From assembly GCF_037042905.1 (NCBI RefSeq), contig NC_087247.1:62643920-62707919 (forward strand): DNA of 64,000 nt, in the 5' to 3' direction. Shown here in pieces: positions 23,975 to 35,610 of this stretch. The position numbers were made by a program, and so were the translations under genes. The notes beneath the pieces are model-generated. The model worked only from the letters and a program-made list of their open reading frames with translations, had not been told where the DNA came from and searched no databases. Each line of letters begins with the position of its first letter. Positions within the stretch are counted from its first letter, which is position 1. The DNA is from Lytechinus pictus (taxonomy: Eukaryota > Echinodermata > Echinoidea > Temnopleuroida > Toxopneustidae).

Positions 23975-26190
23975 TGTTTGAAATATAAAAAAAAAACGGT
24001 GGGCATATATTGACCTTGAAAATGAAAAACTTGCTACGAGTATGACATTTGCGAACGATACTAGTGGGGAAATTGGCCCGAAGTCGGCCGGTGCGAAACT
24101 GCATTAGCGCCGAACTTGCCTCGGCTCGAGTACCTATCGGATACTGTACCTCGCGCCACGGTACGGGCAGGCGCAACGGACTGCTCCCCACTGCACAGAA
24201 TTTAGATGAGAGATGGGGTCCTAATGCAGATACACGGCAGACAGGGGCCTCGACTCAAACTTTACCATTTCATCACTCCATTCAGGGCAAAATGTGAAAA
24301 TAACCATGTACATACAACGGAAAATTATATTCAAATAAATACATTACCCTGAAGATGAACGTTTTCCCTCCATGACCACAATTTCTGGGCAAAAATTTTA
24401 CCCAAATACAACGCTGGCTTCTGATTGAACTTTTGCCTTTTGGTGCTGTTTAACTAGCCTACATTTCAGCACCTGAGCATGTATTTTTTGTGTGGAAGAG
24501 TGCTGTGGGATTCTCGATAAACTGCTCAATAAAAGTTCTATGTTATAAAACGAATGTACATTTTATCATATTTTGGTCATGAATGGGGATAAGATTATAA
24601 CTGTTGAACCATATTGACATTGTTTGACAATGTTTGTAATTTCTGTTTTATTCTGTAAATTGTATCCAGCACATGATAAATTTACAAATTTTTTTTTTTA
24701 TGTGTGTGTGTATTTGAGTTTTGTCAGTTTTGTCTTCTTTCCTTGGTCTTGATGGCATCATGGACCTATGATGGCATCCGGTCAGAATTCGCACAGCTTT
24801 TAAAGTGAATTTAATAGCTTCTATTGATTTATTATTTTTTAAAATTAATTCTTGGTTAGGCCTATTCTATTTCAAAACCAAATATGTTTTAATTTATATA
24901 ATATCGGAGAGGCTCGAGGGTGTTGAGAGGAATGGGGGAATGGGAGGGGGGAGGGAGGAGGGGGGGGGGGCGGGGAGGGGTCTGTAGAAAGGGCATTTGA
25001 GCTGCGTCATCCACTAACACGAATTCAAATGTTGTGTGAGTTTCTATTTTTATTGTCATTTTCAGGCAATTTTAAACATGAAAAACATCTCTGAAATTTA
25101 ATTATTTTTTTAACGAAAATCTGCTTTTACATGCATATAGTCCTATACATGTCTCTCATTAAAGATGAGAAGATAATAAGCCTGTTCACGGTTGTAAACT
25201 GCGCACGAGCAGAAAAAGGTCATTTGAGATAAACCATGAAGGTGGCTTTCAAATTCACTGACATAGGCATTTGTGATTAGATGATTATTCATGTATTCCT
25301 TTCAAAATATTCATTTTATCACATCCAAGCTGAAGAGTAATAAATAGAGCCTTCATAATCACTGGTATTTGACAGTAGCCTAAACAATAGCCAAGATGTG
25401 CCAAAGGCAGACAATAAAACAGATTTCCAAACTTTATCCCTGATGTACTATTCTAGTCACCTGGTCTATACAATGCCTTTTGTTCTTAGAATTTGAATAC
25501 TCTACCGGTAAAGCTTACGGAACATCTACATTTGAAAATGATAGTGCTTATCCTAATGAAAAATCACAAAGGTCATTTGAGAAAAGTTGATCATGAGCTA
25601 ACCGTAAACTGGCTTATTATGAGTCCGGTCGTAGCTATGATCCCACACATTCATGATAAAGGCCTACACACTGGCACACTTCCTCCACTCCCTGAGTGAT
25701 ATTCCAGCACTGGAAGCTTGAATCGCTAAGTATATATGGGCCTAAAAATAGGCCTACATTGGCTTTCGCAACTATCGGTTATAATATACCTATCAAACAC
25801 CTGTAGGTAAAGATCAGAAAAAAGTGTAACTGGACGTCTAATACTTGTAGGGATTCGAACGTCTGTCTGATTAAAAGTGATAGTTACAAAACCTTTTCAC
25901 CACCATTATCTGTCACGTTTTTACGTTTTATTAGGCCTATAATCTTTTTTTTTTGGGGGGGGGGGTGCGCGCTACTCACATTTCTATCATTGTGTCAGAA
26001 ACATCTGTCAGGAGCCATGATTTATCAACTGGTTTCTGTCCAATCAAATCAGTGATATGCCTATTTACACGATTCAAATAAATTATATTGTAAAATGGGC
26101 TAAATTCTGAGTGTTATTTTATCCCTGAGTAGCCAGTTAGGAAGCTACCAGCATGCCCCACATAACAGTTGTTATTACCATTTTCATATT
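23975..26190. other. No gene seen
   Basis: A GC-richer patch at 24050-24200 has long open frames on both strands but no recognisable domain. A poly-purine G-rich tract lies at 24935-24980. The rest is AT-rich and unremarkable. Confidence 0.45.
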
Positions 26191-26194
26191 TCAA

Positions 26195-26300
26195 TGCTTC
26201 CGCGCCTAGCAAGAAGGCAGAAGGTCCCATCGGCCAGGGATCGATCACATGTCCTCCCGTTCATGAGGTGGGTGCTCTATCAGTGAACCACCATGCCCGG
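26195..26300 (-). repeat. tRNA-like SINE head
   Basis: Read on the minus strand: tggttcactgatagagcacc (A box region), then about 35 bases and gtgatcgatccctgg (B box-like). The fold is not a complete tRNA: no CCA-compatible acceptor stem is visible, so it is a SINE head rather than a tRNA gene. Confidence 0.5.
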
Positions 26301-27168
26301 TGTTGAACACATGCAGAAATCCTACAACAATTAAAGTACTAATCTTAGTACTAGAGAATATGGTCATCATGGGTGTCCGGGGGGGGGGGGGGGTGACTGA
26401 CACAAGTTTTGTTGTCTGTGAATGATTTTTTTTTAGTCACTTAGGGAGGGGGTCAGTAGCTTAGTGATTCTTAAATGTTTACGGTGCCAGACATGGCGCA
26501 AAGGGAAAAGGATTTATAAAAAAGGTTTAATTTCTACAAAAAGACTATAGGTACAAGATCAATAATGCTATAGCGCGAAGGGCGAGATGAGATTTAAAAA
26601 AAAGACCTGAAAATGAGCAATTTTAAGGAATTCATGTTGGTATTCATGGTTATTTCCCTTTAAGTTAATATACTCTCTTCTGAAATTCAATTATCGTTTC
26701 TTATGTATGTTCCTCACTTATTTCAAATCATGAATCGGGATAAAGAGTATACTATTAAACAAAACTGAAGTGCACATTCAAAAGGGTGGTATAATAAACG
26801 GGGCACCCGCCATGCGCTTGGTTGCAGAGAGGGGTAAATTTAAACAAGATAATGTCTTCTATAAAAACATGAAGATGATCATGTTATTCTGTTTCATCCT
26901 GGATTTTTTTCTTTCCCCATCTATCTGTTTCTAACAATATCTGGAAGGAATGGTTTCATTCAATAAGAATACAAATCACGAGATAAAATTGACGGCGGTT
27001 TTGCTTAATATAATAATTCTATACATGATCATCATGTACTCTCTCCTTAAGACCTTATGACCATGCTTGTCATATGATGATTCATCCTAAATATTGTGAT
27101 GTTCGACTGTAAATTATTGGGGGGATATTAACACACGTCATTCCCCACCTTAAATAAGGGGGGGGGAG

Positions 27169-27345
27169 TGTGTATTTGAGTTTTGTCAGACGTGTATCAA
27201 TCAGATATGATTATTTACGTCTGGGACCGACCTTTAACGTCACCATCCGAAAGACGTGACCAGGGCTCGAACCTCGAACCTCTGCATCAATTTGTAACTT
27301 CCCCACATAGCTTGGATTACAGGCGCACGCCACAACGCCCAGACT
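27169..27345 (-). repeat. SINE with a 7SL/Alu-like head
   Basis: On the minus strand the head reads gggcgttgtggcgtgcgcct then gtaatccaagcta, closely matching the 5' end of 7SL RNA and Alu in order and spacing. A B-box-like ggttcgagccctgg follows, then cgtctttcggatggtgacg and a tail ending acaaaactcaaatacacac. The tail end also occurs inverted at 24703-24727. It is a short dispersed element, not an intact 7SL gene. Confidence 0.55.
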
Positions 27346-27834
27346 CCCCCCCCCCCCAGGGGGGGGGGGGAGTCATCTGCCCCCTCGTTTAATCAACAAC
27401 AATGGTGGTTATGCGAAAGGTAAAGGTTTATCAAATCTGCATGTTGTCACATTAATTTTAGCCCGAGATGTCATTAGGCCTAAAATGTACTATTCATAGA
27501 GATGTATAGTTTTGTGACTGATTCATCCCCCCATGTTTGTCCGCACTTTGACCCTGTAGCAAATTGTAGTCAGAAATATAAGAATAAGATGTTATATTAG
27601 TAGACCTACTGCATGGCTGATGACCATCGATTATCGACGCTGGTGACGTGAGTGACGTAACAATCAAATTAAAGCGCAACGAAAACACATGCGCAGAACG
27701 TGCCGGGGGCGTGTCATAGGCATCATTAAAGTCTTTCATTGGCTTAAAGTTTTGACTACGTCATCGCATAGTCATGTGGGATCTGTTTGCAAGTGAAGTC
27801 GACTTGGCCATGACAACGATCTAGCCGGGCTCTC

Positions 27835-27875
27835 TATATAATATCTGCATGCACTTAGAAAAAGCAGTCAGAAAC
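27835..27875 (+). promoter_or_regulatory. TATA box and initiator-like site, possible kinase promoter
   Basis: TATATAA at 27835-27841 is followed about 30 bases later by an initiator-like agtcagaa. A TATA-type start near 27866 would give a 5' UTR exon whose next exon could begin after the atttcag just before the kinase ATG. The 2.2-kb distance holds a fold-back element and a LINE relic. The link to the kinase gene is inference. Confidence 0.3.
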
Positions 27876-28205
27876 AAATCCATAGCAGATGAGTTGCATA
27901 TTATGATAGAATGGATTATGCGGGTAAATATTTTTTCTTTTGATATTCATGAATCAGTAATTTGGTCAATGTTTGCTTTGCGAAAATGTTACCTAATTCC
28001 TTAGATGATTCGACTATAATATGGGTGTTGGTCTAACTAATATTGATGTTGTTGGTATTCTAAACCAGTGCAATAGGGCATAGGCCCATTCATTAAAACA
28101 TTATTTTGTGTGTCTGAACAGGTTTATTTGAGGATGAAATTACAAAAAAATCAATTCAATTTTTTTTAATAAACATATATACATGCACCATGATAGTGTC
28201 TTATG

Positions 28206-28820
28206 TACCGTATGGGTACTAGTATTCAACCCGGCATAATTCAAAGATTTTGACATATTCCCCAAAATATTTAGAAATAGGGAATTTATCTTAATTTCAT
28301 ACCTTTGTTATTTCCAGGGTAATCTGTTGTCGGTATTTTCTTTGTCAATCTGTCGACTGTATGCGCGGAGGATCGAATTATGCGGCGATGGCCTTTTGCA
28401 CTGAATGGCACTAGTATTCAACCTAGTGAGGATTGATAGCAAATCTCAAAAGGGTTTAGATTGCTAAATTAGATCTAGATCTATGTAAGTCTCTGGCTTT
28501 GACTAATTCCCTGTTTGGTCTCATCTCAAATGGTCTAGTCCATAGTCGGATGGGACAAGGGCAGATTGAGAGACAGGGCCATCTTTCATCGCTAGGTTGA
28601 ATACTAGTGCCGACGGGTTGAATACTAGTACCAAAATCTGTCGCCGTATAATTCGATCGCCCGCGCACACAGTCAACTGGTTGAAGAAAAAAATAACGGA
28701 AAAAGAATAACCAGCATTTGCTCTTTGAAATAAGACGGGTCTGAAATTCAGGTAAATTCTATATTTCTATATATTTGAGGAAACTCTCCAAACGGGTTGA
28801 ATACTAGTGCTCTTACGGTA
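28206..28820. repeat. Fold-back element with five ACTAGTATTCAACC words
   Basis: Ends taccgta (28206) and tacggta (28814-28820) with inverted arms (gcggaggatcgaattatgcgg near 28367 and ccgtataattcgatcgccc near 28643). The 14-bp word is at 28218 and 28410 forward, and at 28595, 28616 and 28795 inverted. Confidence 0.75.
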
Positions 28821-29289
28821 TGGTAGTTCTTTATGAATGAAAAGTGATGTAGGGTCTACCACTTTAGCTATGATTATTGTTTATAAGACTTTATTTTATC
28901 ATACTTGTTATTAAAATTTCAGGGGCGCACATTACATGTAGGACTATTTGAATTAAATTTGACAAGAAACTAAACAATACCTCATGCAGTCTTATCCCCT
29001 TAAAAATGAAAAAAAAAAATCAATGAAATAAGCAGGCGCGGATCAAGCGGGGGGGGGGGGGGGTGGGGGTTGTGGTCCTAAAATTTGAAAATACCCCTTA
29101 AAATGAACGATTACCTTTTTCATTTCCTTGTAAATCTTTTGGGCAAACACGCATACCGTAAAAGTCCGACTATAGATCTACACCTGCAAAAAACAACAAC
29201 ACATTTTATGTAGTTTAGACATCATTCGTAAAATAACACACTGATTCATATTAACATTTACAGCACACCATTAGAACAGAAAAATGAAA

Positions 29290-29995
29290 ACAGAATTTTA
29301 AGGTGTAATTATGGATGAAGTTTTGACCTGGAATCAACACATAACACCATGTTACAATGTGCGTTTCAAAAAGTATTGGGATAATTTCCAAGTTGAAATT
29401 TCTTCTTCCTCATAAAACTTTATTCTTATCATACAATCCTTTATTCAAGTATATCAACAATCAACTTCCTCCACCATTTGATAACATGTTTAGGTTTAAC
29501 AGGTCTGTCTACTCCTACCCAACCCGCATATCTGGAAACATCCATCTCAATAACCCCAATTTATTAATAACCAATGAATCTATTTGACATTATGGTCCCG
29601 ATATTTGGAACAATTTTCAAGACAATATTAAATCATGCTCAACAATATACTCCTTGAAAGCTAATCTTAAAAGTTAAAAGATACATTTTCCCATCTTATG
29701 CATCACACTCTTCAAATCAAAACCTCAACTGCTCCCTGCAGCACCTGCATCTGCATTGCACCCACTTGATCAATGTAGAAACACATGTACCTTTTACGAG
29801 GCCGCCATCATTATCAAGCCTAATCCATTGTAATCGCTCACGATGGCGGTCTTCTGCATTCCTCTAAATTATAATTTCGTTAAATGGACAATATGTTTGT
29901 TATTCATCTTAATTGCTTATGTTACGACCACAGTATTGTTGATTTGTTATATATTTACCATGTGTATTACCTCTGTATTAAAATCAAATCAAAGA
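29290..29995 (+). mobile_element. LINE relic, end of reverse transcriptase ORF and 3' end
   Basis: Frames give VIMDEVLTWNQHI, then SIGIISKLKFLLPHKTLFLS, LFKYINNQLPPPFDNMFRFN and YPTRISGNIHLNN, then (next frame) WNNFQDNIKSCSTIYSLKANLKS. These are typical C-terminal blocks of non-LTR reverse transcriptases. A stop and frame breaks make it inactive. It ends near an attaaaatcaaatcaaa tail just upstream of the kinase exon 1. Confidence 0.7.
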
Positions 29996-30078
29996 GTACA
30001 AGTATATAGGGGCATACGTGGATAAATGCGAAAATATCTGTGGCAGAATAATGGCACATGATGTACAAATATTTCAGA

Positions 30079-30198
30079 ATGGCTGAAACGAGAGAAACAA
30101 ACACAAACGTACAGCAAACGGACTTGTCACCTTCAACAAAGAAACAGGTTTTTCTTTCAGAGGATGCCAGCGAAAATAGGCCTAGAGCAACAGAATCA
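30079..30198 (+). CDS. Kinase gene coding exon 1
   Basis: ATG (context agaATGG) opens 40 codons starting MAETRETNTNVQQTDLSPST, ending in phase 0 at the consensus donor gtaagt. The bases just before it (atttcag) could be a splice acceptor joining an upstream 5' UTR exon, in which case 30079 is the only start available. Confidence 0.7.
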
Positions 30199-33100
30199 GT
30201 AAGTACTCAACTGAAAACTGATTTATCGGTGGAAATACTAAAAGTTTTTATTTTATCAATCTTATGTCCTTGGCTTCTAATATCTTATTCGAGCCTGACC
30301 ATAGCAGCGGCGAAATGAGTAAAAAAAATGAAGAGGCTGGCTATTAGTAGGCCTACGATGCATAATATCATGATATTTCAATGCAGTCAAGTAAGACCAT
30401 AACATGACCGTCAAGTTGGGTATATATGCAATTATTTTGCTGAAAGTTGTTGTGTTGGGTGTCTACCTCAAGAATCCGACGAGTGCCACTTGGGCACCTT
30501 TGGGAATTTTTTAAAATTGACGTCATAGTGCAAGCCCACCTTTTTTACATGCCTCTTAAATATGACTTTCATATTTTACGACATAAACATGTCATGTTTG
30601 GTATCAAATTAAAGGTAGTAATAAAAAATCAAATGCAAATATATGGATCACTGTGAATTTAAATCACGCAAATATCAATTAAAGGTCATTTAAGGTCATA
30701 AAAGGTCAATTTGCATTACATATGTAAGTAATACATATAAAAAATAAGATTCCTCAAGATGACAAGGTCACACCCATCAGACTCTTAATATGCACACCCT
30801 CAACTTAACTTTAAGCAAAAAATGCATATAATACATAACTTGTTTGTATTCAAAACATGATATTTTCACCTTATATGTATTACTTACATTTGTAATGCAA
30901 TTTGACCTTTTATGACCTTAAATGACCTTTAAATGACATTTGCGTAATTCAAATGCACATTGATTCATATATTTGCATTTGATGTTTCATTAGCTTTAAT
31001 ATGATATCAAACATGACATGTTTATTTCGTAAAATATGAAAGTCATATTTAAGAGGTATGTAAAAAGTGGGCGTGGCACCCGTCGGATTCTTGAAGTAGA
31101 CACTCTATACTACAACTTTCAGCAAAAAAATGGATATATACCCAACGTGACGGTCATGCAATAATTTCATATCTACCCGACTAATAAGTATTTATTCTGT
31201 AATAACTTTGTCATGTAAAGATGATAATACAGCCAGATATTCAAAGAAATTCGGCATTAATTCTTCCCATAATTTAATTTTTATTTGCATTACTAAGATA
31301 TACTCCACTTGTTGTGCCATTGCACATCATGGAAAATGCCTGAAATAGGGAGTGAGTGTTTGAGAGAGGGAATGACGAAGGGGGTGGGAATTGGGAACAG
31401 TTGAACTCTCTAGCTCTCTACTTTTCATTTGTATAGGACTACGCTAAATTAGTTGACGCGGTTCGAGAAATAGTACCTTGCCCACTTGACAGCAATGTCG
31501 ATACTGTCATTTACCAATTACACACTACTTGGAGGAGACAAGAAGCTACTCGAATAGTCATGAAGAGGAAGCTCGATGTGAGTTCCATGAAGAAAGTTTT
31601 AAAAATAAAGACGATCGGAAGTAGTTGGTTTGCCAATCACGACTTTACTATATGCATGTGATTATATACTGGCTCCAAACTTCGCTTTCTTTATGAGTAA
31701 ACTTTGGACTCAATGACTTTTTGCAAAATTATTTGAAATTATTTTCAACCATCTGAAAATTCAAAAAGATTAACAGAAACATTTACTTTTTATATGTAAA
31801 AACGGATAGCTCATAATAATCCTCGCTAGAGTTGTAACAACCCTTTGGTTGTTTTCATCTTCTTATTATACTTGGCATGCTTGGTGTTAGCAAAAGCTAT
31901 GTATATTTTTAATGGAAATTCCAGGATGGCATCTTGCTGATTTAAGCACATTCTTTTTGGAAATATGTTTATGATATCAATAAATATATATATTTATGTC
32001 AATGATTAATGCTTGTATGCCGGAACAGTAGTGATCATTCACAAATGAATCTGTCCCTTATATCATTATTCCTAGACAAAACATACTATTGTACTCGATT
32101 CATTTCCTGTGTACACTAGACTTTTGTAATTTGTTTCTTTTCTAAAAGTTCTTTGGTATTTATACTTTTTGCCTACTTTGCTACCATTATTATCTGTGTA
32201 TTTTGATGAAATATATATTTTTATGCAGAAGATCAAAGAGAAGCTTACGTCCAAAGGGAATTGTGCACATCATTGTGGTCTTGTCAATGAGAATGCAGCC
32301 CTTCGAAAGCAATATGGCGAGATAAACAAAAGATTCGAACAACTTTTACAAGACTATAGACGAGTTTTAAAGGAAAATAGTACCAATAATCAGGTAAGAA
32401 ATATCATCATGGTAAATGTATTTACTCAATACTGGACTAAGGCAATGACAAATTTAGGGTGTCAGAGTCTTTTGCGAGCGAATAGAGCGAGTTAGCCCAA
32501 ATCAACATATTGTACAAAATATACAATTATTTCCTTTCATACATTTGACCTCTAAAATCAAAATTGCCAGAAGGAAATTGATGGAAATGGTTGAAAAATA
32601 CATTATAATGATAACAACATGTATCATCCTCATTAATATAGCGAACAGCGTCTATTGCCCCTGTCATAGGATCCTGGCATGCCCGCACACAATGTATGCA
32701 CTCACTGGAGAGCAGTCCAATAAGAGTTGCTTGGCTTACTCCATATATGCTTTCGTTTCCACACCTGCGTGGAGAGTACATGGCAAGGTATGGATTTACT
32801 CCTTGCCAGAGGACGCTAGGCCTCGATAGGATTCGAATACACGACCCTCTGTTTACGAGTCAATAGTCAGAATCGCTACACCACGACGTGTCGTCGTGAC
32901 GCTTCCACATTATGATGATTAGGCCGAAAATGCCACTTCTGAGATTTTTATTTATTTATTTTCTTTTGATTTATTTTTTAATTATTTATTTATTATTATT
33001 ATTATTATTATTGTTATTATTATTTTTTTTTTTTGGGGGGGGGGCATCCAAGTCCCCATCAATAATTTCACTCCTCTCCCTTTAACGCTATCCCTTTTAG

Positions 33101-35610
33101 CCTAGGATTGTCAAAAATTGATTTTTTTTTTTTATTGAAGCACCAAACACAATATCTTGTTCTTCAAACGATTTCGAGGATATTATCTTCATGTACTTCT
33201 AGTGAGCATCTGTTTCTCCAGAAATGATATGTCACCATTTTACAGGTAGTACGTGAAGGAGAAGGGGAAAAGGATACCGACTCAGCTAATAATATAACCG
33301 ATGTGAACAAACCATGTGGAGAGACAGTGGCAAGTTTAAAAGTCATCACCAAGGTGATTTTTAATCTCAAAGATTATTATAATGTAAAGTCAAGATATTT
33401 TTTTATATTACATTAACATTTGTTATTATCCAATGAGCTCTAGGATAAACATTGGTTTCACACACTTGCATGAAGTCAGTGATAAATCGTTAAAAATTAA
33501 AATATTATTATCGTGGGAGTGTTTATAAGTAAGTAAATACACACACACATATATATAATTGCATGATGAGTAAAGAAGATCTTTCTCAGAAAAAAATATG
33601 TACAGCTGCTATATAGTCTTCTCGGTATTTTACTTTGGACAAAAGGTTATTTTCTCGATGATATGGGATTACGAGGTATGCTTTGCTCTATTTATTTTCA
33701 CTGTGTAGTTTCTCTTTTATACCGGTCACCGTCATTCTCTTCACAGGTTGACAACCATGATACTCACATAGGAAATCACAACACTGCTATCAAATCAGAG
33801 AGGTAAGAATCCTTTAATTAAATGTCATTTGTTTAGCACTGAAATTATCGCACCACATCAAAGTGCTTGATTAATTTGCATAAACCAACTTTCGACAGAC
33901 ACTTTCAATATATGTTTGTACAATAATTGGGAGAAATGAAAGAAAATTTTGTCTCTGTAAATTGAAAAACATTCAATAAAATCTTATTCGAATCGTTTTA
34001 CCCATAATTGCATATTCCCCTTCTTAGAGTAATTCATCTTGTGGTTAATCTTTGACTGTGATTGAAACAAAATGGACAAACGACCTGTGATACACTATAA
34101 GAATTTTATTGCTTCTTTATTGCCTCAAAAGTTAATAAGGTTCTTGTGCATAGAACGAGATGCAGGGACACGGTTTATGCCCTTTCTTTTTTTGCATTTA
34201 GCAACTTAAAAAATCTATTTAAATTTGTATTTCACTCAGAAATTCAGATGAGCCTAATTGTAGAATAAGAGAAGAGCTAGCATGTCTTCATTTTGAGAAC
34301 GATAACAACAAGATCATGGTGGATCGTCTGCGCCATATGCTTTCATCGTAAGTCTGATCTTTATATACTGTTTCCAATGATTCCAGATTGTCAAAAGATT
34401 TCGTTTCAATTTGTATGTATTGCTTGGTTTGATGAATCAAATAAATTCAAACTGCATAAATGCTTTTGTTCAACTGTGTTTACTCCATAGAGATGTATAC
34501 TAATATACATCTCTATGGTTTACTCCTTAAAACCACTCACTTTCAATACATAAGTCTATTAAAACTATTTTACAAAAAAATGTCAAATGGAAGGTTCAGC
34601 GCTTGTGTTCCTTTATTGCTTGTTTGTAATTCTAAAGTCAGTATTACTCTTTTTAAAATTACCATTTCAGATTTCACAAGAATATAATTATCAGCAGTGG
34701 TACACTGCAAGTGTCTCCTATTTCGAAGACTGACCAAGCTGTTCTTGCCACTTTCGCGAAGATTCCAGTTAAGCGTCTTGATCCCAAAATGCTTCAACTC
34801 TGGAAGAACAAATCCAATGATACAGGGGAGGAAATCTTGATAGGCAAGGGTGCTTTCGGGAAGGTGAATCTCATGCGCTATATCCCAACAAACATGCCAG
34901 TTGCTGTCAAGATCCAAGAAAAGAAAAATCGTGGTATAAGTGAAGAAGAGATGAAGAACAAACTCATCTCTAGATCAATGAAGGAGGCAGTCATGCAACA
35001 TGTGATGTCGGATAACCCTTCATTCCCTGGATTGCTTGGTATTGTTGAGATCGATGATAATCTTGGCGTGGTGTTAGAATTCATTGGGGACAAACGATTT
35101 GCCATCATCCATCCATTGTGTGATGTTCTTTTTGAAAAACGTCCTGGATTAAGTCGACTGGAATGGATAGACATCGCACTCGATATCATCCAGGGTCTAG
35201 CTTCCCTCCACGACAAGGGACTCCTCCATAATGACCTCAAGAAAAATAATATCCTCATGCAACGAAGAGGTGAGCGATGGCGAGCATACATTATTGATTT
35301 TGGACATGGCAGTACAATCACAATGCCTTTGAAATTCCCAACATTCACGCTTGAAGAAGAACGGGAATATCTAGAAGGACTCCTCTATCATCATCTCGCT
35401 CCAGAAATTATAAGAGATCAGGAGCCTACCTCGGTATACACGGATATATATTCTTTAGGAAAGGTCCTTCTTGATATTGGCAGAGTTTCTGGTGATCGGG
35501 ATCTTAGGCATGTTGCGGAGATGTGTACCAGGGAAAAACCTTATCGAAGGCCTGCAATGTCAAATGTCGAACTTTCTGTAATACGTGCAAAAGAAAAATC
35601 ACAGAAATGA
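30079..35610 (+). CDS. Coiled-coil protein kinase, non-RD type, seven coding exons
   Basis: Predicted serine/threonine-type protein kinase of 545 residues. Exons are 30079-30198, 31437-31577, 32229-32393, 33246-33353, 33747-33802, 34240-34347 and 34671-35610. Each junction is GT-AG and the summed length (1,638 nt) is an exact multiple of three. Residues 1-40 are polar. Residues about 88-142 are heptad-prone and charged (NENAALRKQYGEINKRFEQL), suggesting a coiled coil for self-association. The kinase domain covers about 285-530: Gly loop GKGAFG (291-296), VAVK lysine 313, likely alpha-C Glu 338, catalytic loop HNDLKKNN (419-426), DFG 443-445, APE 476-478 and an Arg near 526. All catalytic residues are present, but the Arg of HRD is replaced by Asn. 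I chose the ATG at 30079 because a purine at -3 and G at +4 flank it; an in-frame ATG lies at 30058. Subfamily and substrate are not recognised. Confidence 0.85.
30403..31158. repeat. 756-bp fold-back element in kinase intron 1
   Basis: The ends catgaccgtcaagttggg and cccaacgtgacggtcatg are inverted; arms of roughly 330 bases pair across a ~100-base centre. Each arm has three AGGTCA words at 10-base spacing (30683, 30693, 30703; inverted at 30903, 30913, 30923). No coding capacity. Confidence 0.85.
31437..31577 (+). CDS. Kinase gene exon 2
   Basis: A 141-nt, phase-0 exon with a pyrimidine-rich acceptor ending gtatag and donor gtgagt. It encodes DYAKLVDAVREIVPCPLDSN and a basic stretch ending MKRKLD. 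It resembles a small helical segment, possibly an adaptor or death-fold-like helix pair, but no family motif is firm. Confidence 0.75.
32229..32393 (+). CDS. Kinase gene exon 3, coiled-coil segment
   Basis: A 165-nt phase-0 exon (acceptor ttatgcag, donor gtaaga). It starts KIKEKLTSKGNCAHHCGLVN and continues with a run of charged, leucine-spaced residues through FEQLLQDYRRVLKEN, a likely coiled coil. Confidence 0.8.
32740..32905 (-). repeat. SINE head fragment in kinase intron 3
   Basis: Minus strand: gtggtgtagcgattctgact, ttgactcgtaaacagagggt, cgtgtattcgaatcc, then tagcgtcctctggcaagg. It matches the head of the SINE at 2543-2720, opposite orientation. Confidence 0.7.
33246..33353 (+). CDS. 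Kinase gene exon 4
   Basis: A 108-nt phase-0 exon (acceptor ttttacag, donor gtgatt, weaker than the others). It encodes an acidic, polar linker starting VVREGEGEKDTDSANN. Confidence 0.7.
33747..33802 (+). CDS. Kinase gene exon 5
   Basis: A 56-nt exon (acceptor ttcacag, donor gtaaga) encoding VDNHDTHIGNHNTAIKSE and leaving two bases (AG). The frame is restored exactly by exon 6, which supports both. Confidence 0.7.
34240..34347 (+). CDS. Kinase gene exon 6
   Basis: A 108-nt exon (acceptor ttcactcag, donor gtaagt). It completes an Arg codon, then reads NSDEPNCRIREELACLHFEN and a helical segment MVDRLRHMLS, leaving TC for the next exon. Confidence 0.72.
34671..35610 (+). CDS. Kinase gene exon 7, whole catalytic domain
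   Basis: The acceptor accatttcag is followed by a 940-nt terminal exon that carries the entire catalytic domain without an intron and stops at TGA 35608-35610. The Gly loop, VAVK, HND, DFG, APE and the F-helix Asp in YTDIYSLG are all visible. A single-exon kinase domain suggests the domain was gained by retroposition and then joined to upstream exons, a common pattern in expanded kinase families; this is inference. Confidence 0.92.

Noticed and set aside
24049-24297. Open frames on both strands in a GC-richer patch
   Set aside because: Higher GC lowers stop frequency; both strands are open and neither has a motif or splice context.
26195-26300. tRNA gene
   Set aside because: A and B boxes are present, but no acceptor stem pairs and the body continues as a repeat; called a SINE head instead.
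27311-27345. Human Alu contamination
   Set aside because: Only the first ~35 bases resemble Alu/7SL. The rest and the flanks match local repeat style, and the tail recurs at 24.7 kb.
34878-35348. 156-codon minus-strand frame opposite the kinase exon
   Set aside because: It is the antisense shadow of a conserved kinase domain.
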